Below are positions 1 to 4,628 of a stretch of DNA of 6,877 bases, one piece after another (the stretch's first letter is position 1; each line of letters starts with the position of its first letter). The DNA comes from an uncultured Collinsella sp. (GTDB lineage Bacteria > Actinomycetota > Coriobacteriia > Coriobacteriales > Coriobacteriaceae). The stretch spans positions 1-6,877 of the forward strand of contig USCS01000084.1 in the NCBI GenBank assembly GCA_900552875.1, read 5' to 3'. A model generated the notes under the pieces. It did no database searches, was not told the DNA's origin, and worked only from the letters and a program-made list of their open reading frames with translations. The position numbers were made by a program, and so were the translations under genes.

Positions 1-975
1 CTCGTGGAGGACGTCCTTCACATAATCCAGGTCGTTCTCGTAGCGCTGACGGCGCTCGCGGATCGGCGCGAAATACTCGTTGACGGCCTCGGTCACGTAC
101 TTCTTGAGCTGGCCGGAGCCGCCCATACCGATCTCCTCGGCAATCTCAACCTCGGAGCGACCGGTGCAGATGGCAGCGGTCGAAAGCAGGCCGGACACAC
201 CGGGGCGGTTCTCGGGGTCGAATGTGATCATGCGCTCGGAGTCGGTCTGGCTCTTCTTGATGCGCTTGGCCGTCTCCTCGGCGGTCATCGAAATATTGAT
301 GGCGTTGCCGTAGCTCTTGCTCATCTTGCGACCGTCCAGGCCGGGCAGCAGCGGGGTCTCGGAAAGCAGCGCGTCGACCTCGGGGAACACCTTGCCGTAG
401 CGGTTGTTAAAGCGGCGAGCGATGGTGCGGGTAAGCTCGATGTGCGGCAGCTGGTCGCGGCCGACGGGCACTACATTGCCCTTGCAGAACAGGATGTCGC
501 AGGCCTGGTGCACCGGGTAGGTGAGCAGAAGGCCGGTGAGCTCGTGGCCCGATGCCTCCATCTCGGCCTTAACCGTGGGGTTGCGCGCCAGCTCGGCCTC
601 GGAGACCAGCGACAGGAACGGCAGCATGAGCTGGTTGGCGGCGGGCACGGCGGAGTGTGCGTAGATCATGGTCTTGTCGGGGTCGATACCGCAGGCAAGG
701 TAGTCCATGACCATGTTGTACACGTTGTCCTGGATGTGCTCGGTGGTGTCGCGGTCGGTGATGACCTGGTAGTCGGCGATGAGCACGTTGGTCTTGGCGC
801 CCATGTTCTGCAGCTCCACGCGGCCCTTGAGGGTGCCAAAATAGTGGCCCAGGTGCAGGCGGCCGGTGGGGCGGTCGCCGGTAAGCATGGTGAACTTCTC
901 GGGCGTCTTTGCCAGGCCCTCGCGAATGGCGTTGCTCTTTTGCAGCGCGACTTCGTAGCTGTTCTCGTTTGGCAT
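1..975 (-). CDS. trpS: tryptophanyl-tRNA synthetase, C-terminus cut off by the window edge
   Basis: This cytoplasmic class I aminoacyl-tRNA synthetase activates tryptophan with ATP and charges tRNA-Trp. The visible 325 residues begin MPNENSYEVA. The class I signature appears as HLGH at residues 41-44, inside a GDRPTGRLHLGH context typical of TrpRS. The second signature, KMSKS, is exact at 217-221. The middle region with GRDQLPHIELTR (172-183) is also TrpRS-like. Bacterial TrpRS is usually about 330-350 residues, so probably only the last 10-25 residues are missing. The ATG at 975 is preceded on the minus strand by AGGAG (plus-strand 981-985) at a normal spacing of 5 nt, which fixes the start. 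The 159-nt spacer behind wecA shows no T-box motif, so tRNA-sensing control is not evident. Transcription could be its own or readthrough from wecA. Identification is secure. Confidence 0.97.
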   Translation of the reverse strand, partial: MPNENSYEVALQKSNAIREGLAKTPEKFTMLTGDRPTGRLHLGHYFGTLKGRVELQNMGAKTNVLIADYQVITDRDTTEHIQDNVYNMVMDYLACGIDPDKTMIYAHSAVPAANQLMLPFLSLVSEAELARNPTVKAEMEASGHELTGLLLTYPVHQACDILFCKGNVVPVGRDQLPHIELTRTIARRFNNRYGKVFPEVDALLSETPLLPGLDGRKMSKSYGNAINISMTAEETAKRIKKSQTDSERMITFDPENRPGVSGLLSTAAICTGRSEVEIAEEIGMGGSGQLKKYVTEAVNEYFAPIRERRQRYENDLDYVKDVLHE

Positions 976-1006
976 GATTGCTCCTAACGTATGTTCATGG
1001 GTCAAG

Positions 1007-1012
1007 ATGATA
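1007..1012 (-). promoter_or_regulatory. possible -10 element for trpS
   Basis: The minus strand reads TATCAT here, 5 of 6 matches to the sigma-70 -10 consensus. It would place a start about 25 nt upstream of the trpS ATG. No good -35 hexamer sits 16-18 nt further upstream, so this is only a candidate. The rest of the wecA-trpS spacer holds no terminator that I can support. Confidence 0.25.
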
Positions 1013-1134
1013 ACGCGTTTATTGGAGGGGCGGGACATAAGTAGACGAGGGGTGGGAGAGGGGCGGCTTGTGCAATGGGTGCGGCGCGGCTGCGCATGGC
1101 CAACGGTGCCTGGGCACATCCTCGGCAGCTTATC

Positions 1135-2334
1135 CTAGAGCTTGTGGTGGCGCTCTTCTTTGCGCTCCTCGGCTGCCTGTTCCTCCTGCTTAAAGGCGGG
1201 GTCGTCGGGGGTTACCAGCTCGTCTTCGTGCGTTCGCTTGTTGTAATGGTGGCGCAGCACGGGCTCAAACAGGTGCAGGCGCTTGGCGAAGGCCGCCGAG
1301 CCAATGGCGAGCACGGTAAAGATGAGCACGCGCATGGGGACCTCGACCTGATTGATGGCCGCGGCGCCGGCCGAAAGCAGTATGCACCAGGCGTAGATGA
1401 GCAGTACGGCTTGCTTTTGGTTGTAGCCCTCTTGAATGAGGCGGTGGTGGATGTGACCCTTGTCGGCCTGCCCAATGCTAATGTGGGCGCGCTTGCGGCG
1501 CACGATGGCGCTAAACGTGTCGATGATGGGCACGCCGGCCACGATGAGCGGGATGATGAGCGAGGTGAGCGCGGCGGTGCGGCTCACGTTGAGCAGCGAG
1601 ATGGAACCCAGCGCAAAGCCCAGAAGCAGCGACCCCGAGTCGCCCAAGAAGATGCTCGCGGGGTTGAAGTTATAGCGCAAGAAGGCGAGGCACGAGCCAA
1701 AGAGCGCGATGGAGAGCGCGGCGGCGTCGATGCGGCCCGAGAGCACGGCGACCGAAAACATGGTGAACGACGCGATGCCGCAGATGCCCGTGGCCAAGCC
1801 GTCGAGGCCGTCGATGAGGTTAATGATGTTGGTGAATGCCACCAGATAGATCACGGTAATGGGGTAGGCGAGCCATCCGAGCATGATCTCGCCGGGAGCA
1901 AACGGGTTGACGATGACGCCGATCCGCAGGCCGCCCATGCAGGCGATAAGCGCGGCGAGGACCTGTCCGGCCAGCTTTTGCTTGGGCGTGAGCTGGAAGA
2001 CGTCGTCGATAGCGCCGGTCGCAAAGATAACGGTAAAAGAAAGCGCAAGTATGGGGTAGCTGATGTGCAGACGGGGGTGGGGCACCAAAACGGGCGGCCA
2101 ACCCAGGTACCAGGTGCCTAGGATTTGCACAGTGCAGGCGACGACCAGGCCCAAAAACACCGCCGTTCCGCCCAAACGCGGGATGGGCTTGGTGTTGATG
2201 CGGCGCTTAGAAGGATAGTCGACGGCATCGAGCTTAATTGCCAAGCGCTTGACCAGGGGCACCGCGAGGAAGGTCGTGATAAAGGCCGCCGCTGCCACGC
2301 ATAGGTACGGTATGTAGCTCGGGGATGAAGCCAT
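1135..2334 (-). CDS. WecA/TagO-type undecaprenyl-phosphate GlcNAc-1-phosphate transferase
   Basis: This polytopic membrane enzyme of the MraY/WecA superfamily transfers a sugar-1-phosphate, most likely GlcNAc-1-P from UDP-GlcNAc, onto undecaprenyl phosphate. That step begins synthesis of teichoic-acid-like polymers or other cell-wall glycans. Counted from the ATG at 2334 it has 399 residues and many hydrophobic segments. Family motifs are intact: the Asp pair in GAIDD (107-111), NIINLIDGLDGLA (169-181), FLGDSGS (229-235), and HIHHR (294-298). The HIHHR motif separates WecA/TagO from MraY. The C-terminal ~40 residues are charged and probably cytoplasmic. An in-frame TTG at 2352 would add six residues. 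Neither start has a clear Shine-Dalgarno sequence; I prefer the ATG because the first membrane helix follows directly. The exact polymer cannot be told, because no other glycan genes are in view. wecA and tagO are the usual names for this family. Confidence 0.93.
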   Translation of the reverse strand: MASSPSYIPYLCVAAAAFITTFLAVPLVKRLAIKLDAVDYPSKRRINTKPIPRLGGTAVFLGLVVACTVQILGTWYLGWPPVLVPHPRLHISYPILALSFTVIFATGAIDDVFQLTPKQKLAGQVLAALIACMGGLRIGVIVNPFAPGEIMLGWLAYPITVIYLVAFTNIINLIDGLDGLATGICGIASFTMFSVAVLSGRIDAAALSIALFGSCLAFLRYNFNPASIFLGDSGSLLLGFALGSISLLNVSRTAALTSLIIPLIVAGVPIIDTFSAIVRRKRAHISIGQADKGHIHHRLIQEGYNQKQAVLLIYAWCILLSAGAAAINQVEVPMRVLIFTVLAIGSAAFAKRLHLFEPVLRHHYNKRTHEDELVTPDDPAFKQEEQAAEERKEERHHKL

Positions 2335-2405
2335 GAATCTAAAAACCGCCAAGCGTCGAAGGAAAAGGTCAGAAGAACGCCATGCGCAAAGGGCATAGCC
2401 GAACC

Positions 2406-2435
2406 ATAATACTCGACCAAGGGGGGTGCATGGAA
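2406..2435 (-). promoter_or_regulatory. candidate promoter for the WecA/TagO-type gene
   Basis: The minus strand carries TATTAT at 2411-2406, 5 of 6 matches to a -10 box. A weak TTCCAT lies 18 nt upstream (2435-2430). Transcription would start near 2400, giving a 5' leader of about 65 nt. It lies downstream of the terminator-like end of the 6S-like RNA, so the transferase probably has its own promoter. The -35 match is poor. Confidence 0.3.
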
Positions 2436-2539
2436 TTGCACGCAGCGATAATCACGCGCTTACCAGATATTGGGATGTTGTCGATGGCTTGTCGGGATGC
2501 CGGCGTGGATCCATATGGACTGTAATGGCATTTTTCGGC

Positions 2540-2710
2540 AAAAGAAAACCACCCCCCACGTTACGAAAATGAACCCACCTAAAACAGGTGGGTGCCCTCA
2601 TCGACTGTTCCAGCGTCCTTAACAACGAAGGATACCTGTACTAGGTACGACTGTGTGGGCTCCCTAAATAAACGCGACGGTTCACCCAGTTGCTCCGCGG
2701 GGGGCGGAAT
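2540..2710 (-). ncRNA. ssrS: structured small RNA, probably 6S RNA
   Basis: The gap between wecA and the radical SAM gene encodes a rod-like RNA on the minus strand. Its ends pair: CCGCCCCCCGCG (2707-2696) with CGTGGGGGGTGG (2560-2549) gives 12 bp including two G-U pairs. This is followed by a UUUUCUUUU tail (2548-2540), a terminator-like 3' end. Inside, 2686-2679 can pair with 2575-2568 (8 bp). A large AU-containing bubble (2678-2661) faces an 8-bp hairpin (2593-2573, loop GUUUU). GCCC (2660-2657) pairs with GGGC (2597-2594). The apical stem pairs CAG(U)CGU(A)CCU (2653-2643) with AGGACGCUG (2619-2611), with two single bulges. A closing stem, an open central bubble with a 3'-side hairpin, an apical stem and a length near 170 nt together match 6S RNA. 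6S RNA mimics an open promoter and sequesters sigma-70 RNA polymerase. The fold and strand are well supported; the 6S name is inferred from architecture and recalled sequence character, not from a search. A cis-acting leader of wecA is the main alternative. Confidence 0.68.
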
Positions 2711-2716
2711 ACCTAC

Positions 2717-2745
2717 ATCATAAAGCGGCACTTTATCGATTCCAG
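2717..2745 (-). promoter_or_regulatory. candidate promoter of the 6S-like RNA
   Basis: The minus strand has TATGAT at 2722-2717 (5 of 6 to the -10 consensus), with a poor -35 CTGGAA at 2745-2740 after a 17-nt spacer. Initiation about seven bases downstream falls at or near A2710, just before the 5' arm of the RNA closing stem. That agreement between promoter and structure is the main support. Confidence 0.42.
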
Positions 2746-2747
2746 TC

Positions 2748-2776
2748 TTGACATTACAAAAATCGTGTCGGACGAT
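2748..2776 (+). promoter_or_regulatory. candidate promoter of the radical SAM gene
   Basis: A perfect -35 hexamer, TTGACA (2748-2753), is followed after 17 nt by GACGAT (2771-2776), a weak -10 with 3 of 6 matches. A start near 2784 would give a leader of about 75 nt ahead of the ATG at 2860. The proposed -35 boxes of this promoter and of the opposing 6S-like RNA promoter are two bases apart. Confidence 0.4.
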
Positions 2777-2859
2777 TACGGCGCCTTGGGCTCGAGCCGT
2801 CTGTGGGGTTGATCCCTTTACGTTTGAGCTGCTGAATCGTTGTTTTGGAGCATGGTTTT

Positions 2860-3798
2860 ATGCCGACGTCGTTGACCGAACTTTTTTCGCCCGCCTGCCA
2901 TTTGTGTCCGCGCCGTTGCGGTGCGGCGCGCGATGAGGGCGCGCACGGCGTCTGCGGTGCTAACGACACGCTCAAGGTGGCCCGCGCCGCGCTTCATATG
3001 TGGGAGGAGCCGCCTATCTCGGGCGAGGCCGGTTCGGGCACGATCTTCTTTAGCGGCTGCTCGCTCAAATGTATCTACTGCCAGAACCACGAGATCTCGA
3101 CCGGCAATTTTGGCCTTGAGATTTCGCCTGAGCGCCTGGTCGAGATTATGCTGGAACTGCAGGACCAGGGTGCCAACAACATCAATTTGGTGACGGCGAC
3201 GCACTATGCGCACCTGTTGCCTGCCGCGATTGCCGCGGCACGGGCGCGCGGACTGGTTATCCCAATCGTCTACAACACGAGTGGTTACGAGCGCGCGAGT
3301 GCCGTGGCGGCGCTGGGCGACCTGGTCGATGTGTGGCTCACCGACTTTAAATATGCCGATGCCGGGCTTGCGCAGTCGCTCTCCCATATAAAGGATTACC
3401 CGCGTGTGGCCGTGTCGGGTCTGGCCCAGATGGCGCGCGAGATCGAGCGCCGCGGGGGAGAGTTGGTGGACGAGGACGGGCTTATGAAGCGTGGCATGAT
3501 CGTGCGTCACCTGGTGCTTCCGGGGCATGCAGACGATTCGTGTCGCGTGCTGGACCTGGTGTGGCAGACGGTGGGCGACGTGCCGATCTCGGTTATGAAC
3601 CAGTACACGCCCAATGCGCTCATGCGCGAGCAGGGCGGCGACCTGGCACGCGCCGTGACGCGTGAGGAGTACGAGCAGGTGCTCGACCATGCCGACGACC
3701 TGGGTTTTACGACGATGTTCTGGCAAGAGGGCGGCGCGGTAGACGAGAGCTTCACCCCGGCCTTCGACACCACCGGTGTTCTTACCAGCGCAAAGTAG
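2860..3798 (+). CDS. PflX-type radical SAM protein (pyruvate formate-lyase activase-like)
   Basis: This 312-residue radical SAM iron-sulfur protein belongs to the PflX (COG1313) branch related to pyruvate formate-lyase activating enzymes. The CxxxCxxC motif is C67-C71-C74 (sequence CSLKCIYC), which would hold the 4Fe-4S cluster that cleaves S-adenosylmethionine. A second cysteine set near the N-terminus (C13, C16, C20, C32, starting SPACHLCPRRC) is typical of this subfamily and may bind another metal or cluster. Conserved-looking stretches further on are TDFKYAD (161-167), RHLVLPGH (216-223) and NQYTP (247-251). The ATG at 2860 is chosen because GGAG (2847-2850) lies nine bases upstream. An in-frame TTG at 2845 would overlap that site. 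The true substrate of the family is, to my knowledge, not settled. No glycyl-radical enzyme is adjacent, so a function in pyruvate formate-lyase activation should not be assumed. Confidence 0.88.
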   Translation: MPTSLTELFSPACHLCPRRCGAARDEGAHGVCGANDTLKVARAALHMWEEPPISGEAGSGTIFFSGCSLKCIYCQNHEISTGNFGLEISPERLVEIMLELQDQGANNINLVTATHYAHLLPAAIAAARARGLVIPIVYNTSGYERASAVAALGDLVDVWLTDFKYADAGLAQSLSHIKDYPRVAVSGLAQMAREIERRGGELVDEDGLMKRGMIVRHLVLPGHADDSCRVLDLVWQTVGDVPISVMNQYTPNALMREQGGDLARAVTREEYEQVLDHADDLGFTTMFWQEGGAVDESFTPAFDTTGVLTSAK

Positions 3799-3806
3799 TG
3801 CGTTCG

Positions 3807-3844
3807 TCGATGATTTTTCTGGGACGGGGATAAAAAATCATCGA
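3807..3844. repeat. perfect 12-bp inverted repeat after the radical SAM gene
   Basis: TCGATGATTTTT (3807-3818) and AAAAATCATCGA (3833-3844) are exact reverse complements, separated by a G-rich 14-nt loop. It begins eight bases after the radical SAM stop codon. It could act as a 3'-end or mRNA-stabilising hairpin. However, no T-tract follows on either strand, so it is not a standard intrinsic terminator. A copy of a dispersed palindromic repeat is equally possible. Confidence 0.6.
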
Positions 3845-3907
3845 GAGGATCGCCTGTTCGAAAAGTTGCCAAAATAGCCGCGCCCCAAAAAGACTGGTTA
3901 TTGGGCG

Positions 3908-3935
3908 TTGACAGTTGGCGAGCCGTAGGTAAAAT
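3908..3935 (+). promoter_or_regulatory. sigma-70 promoter of the tRNA-Ala gene
   Basis: A consensus -35 TTGACA (3908-3913), a 16-nt spacer and TAAAAT (3930-3935, 5 of 6) form the strongest promoter in the window. Transcription should start near 3942, about seven bases before the mature tRNA 5' end. An imperfect inverted repeat (3881-3888 with 3901-3907) ends directly before the -35 box. Confidence 0.85.
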
Positions 3936-3948
3936 ATCGACTTGTCCT

Positions 3949-4021
3949 GGGGACGTAGCTCAGTTGGGAGAGCGCTGCCGTCGCATGGCAGAGGCCGAGG
4001 GTTCGACTCCCTTCGTCTCCA
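3949..4021 (+). tRNA. tRNA-Ala (anticodon CGC)
   Basis: The cloverleaf is complete. The acceptor stem GGGGACG (3949-3955) pairs with CGTCTCC (4014-4020). The D stem is GCTC/GAGC. The anticodon stem CTGCC/GGCAG (3975-3979, 3987-3991) encloses loop GTCGCAT. The T arm is GAGGG-TTCGACT-CCCTT (3997-4013), with one G-U pair, and the discriminator is A4021. The anticodon is CGC (3982-3984), reading GCG alanine codons. The acceptor stem has the G3-U70 wobble that alanyl-tRNA synthetase recognises, an independent check on identity. The bases after the discriminator are CCC, so the 3' CCA is not encoded and must be added by tRNA nucleotidyltransferase. Confidence 0.97.
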
Positions 4022-4035
4022 CCCTTGGATTTGAT

Positions 4036-4067
4036 AAGCCGCTGACATTGTGTCGGCGGCTTTTTTT
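4036..4067 (+). terminator. intrinsic terminator after tRNA-Ala
   Basis: An 11-bp GC-rich stem with one U-G wobble (4036-4046 with 4052-4062) closes a 5-nt ATTGT loop and runs directly into seven T residues (4061-4067). This is a classic Rho-independent terminator, 14 bases after the mature tRNA end. The next coding start is only 18 nt beyond its T-tract. Confidence 0.92.
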
Positions 4068-4085
4068 AAAAGAAAGGGCTATACC

Positions 4086-4544
4086 ATGGCCGAGCTTGAG
4101 TCCCAACCATTGTCCGACGAGGAGCGCGCTGAGTTGGAAGAGCTCCGCGCTGAGAAGGCCCGCCGCGAGGCTCGGGAAGAGGCCCGTCGCGAGCGCGAGG
4201 AGCTGGCTGCCCTGCGTGCCGAGCGCGCGAAGGCCGAGGAGGTCGCCTCGAACGCCGCATCCGAGCGCAAGCCCGCGCCCGCACCCAAGCCCGCTGCAGC
4301 GAAGCCTGCACCTGCCGCGCCCAAACCTCAGCCTAAAAAGGCCGCTCGTCCCAAGTCCGTCGAGCCCAAGCCGAGCCGTGACGAGATGACCTTTGCCCAG
4401 CGCATGGTTACCTCCAAGGAACCTACGGGCGAGAACGAGATCCCTGGCATGGCGCCGGCTCAAAAAATCATCATTGTCCTTGCCCTCATCGCGTTTGTCA
4501 TCTTTATGGGCTACACGATCCTGACCAGCATGGGACTGCTCTAA
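4086..4544 (+). CDS. small coiled-coil protein with one C-terminal membrane segment, function unknown
   Basis: I do not recognise this 152-residue protein. It has three parts. Residues ~10-60 are dense in Glu, Arg, Lys and Ala with heptad-like spacing and should form a long charged coiled coil. Residues ~61-98 are a Pro/Ala/Lys linker with repeated KPAPAP-like units. A more ordinary stretch (DEMTFAQRMV to IPGMAPAQK, 99-127) leads into one hydrophobic helix (~128-147), leaving only about five residues after it. The N-terminus is therefore probably cytoplasmic and the protein a tail-anchored or single-pass membrane protein. The ATG at 4086 follows AAAGGG (4073-4078) at seven bases. An in-frame GTG at 4050 would start inside the terminator stem and is rejected. 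Low-complexity charged sequence makes homology-based naming unreliable. A scaffold or envelope-tethering role is conceivable but only inference. Confidence 0.82.
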   Translation: MAELESQPLSDEERAELEELRAEKARREAREEARREREELAALRAERAKAEEVASNAASERKPAPAPKPAAAKPAPAAPKPQPKKAARPKSVEPKPSRDEMTFAQRMVTSKEPTGENEIPGMAPAQKIIIVLALIAFVIFMGYTILTSMGLL

Positions 4545-4628
4545 CCGATTTGCATCGGGTGTCATGTCCTCATCCTCTGCTCTCGTCTAACCCTCAAATT
4601 CTGTACCACACATCCGAAAGGTCGCCCC

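Noticed and set aside
976..1134. T-box or other tRNA-sensing leader for trpS
   Set aside because: The spacer lacks a T-box antiterminator sequence and a terminator hairpin with T-tract ahead of trpS.
4..2121. Two long plus-strand open frames (4-987 and 1075-2121)
   Set aside because: They are shadows of trpS and the WecA/TagO-type gene on the opposite strand. Their products are low-complexity Ala/Gly/Val/Arg/Asp-rich and match nothing I recognise.
2118..2441. Minus-strand small open frame running from the leader into the WecA/TagO-type gene
   Set aside because: Most of it overlaps the transferase gene in another frame. No ribosome-binding site or recognisable product.
2540..2710. The structured RNA as SRP RNA, tmRNA, RNase P RNA or a riboswitch
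   Set aside because: It lacks the hallmarks I would expect: the SRP GGAAG-type asymmetric loop, the tmRNA alanine acceptor end, and RNase P conserved regions. A wecA leader riboswitch is less likely because the closing stem joins the extreme ends and a separate -10 candidate precedes wecA, but it is not fully excluded.
2818..3726. A 302-codon minus-strand open frame over the radical SAM gene
   Set aside because: It is antisense to a gene with intact CxxxCxxC and subfamily motifs. Its product is His/Arg/Val-rich with no recognisable domain.
4050..4085. N-terminal extension of the coiled-coil protein from GTG 4050
   Set aside because: The GTG lies within the terminator hairpin and has no ribosome-binding site. 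The ATG at 4086 has AAAGGG at good spacing.
4545..4558. Hairpin CCGAT-TTGC-ATCGG directly after the coiled-coil gene as a terminator
   Set aside because: Only five base pairs and no T-tract, so it is too weak to call. It leaves open co-transcription with pncB.
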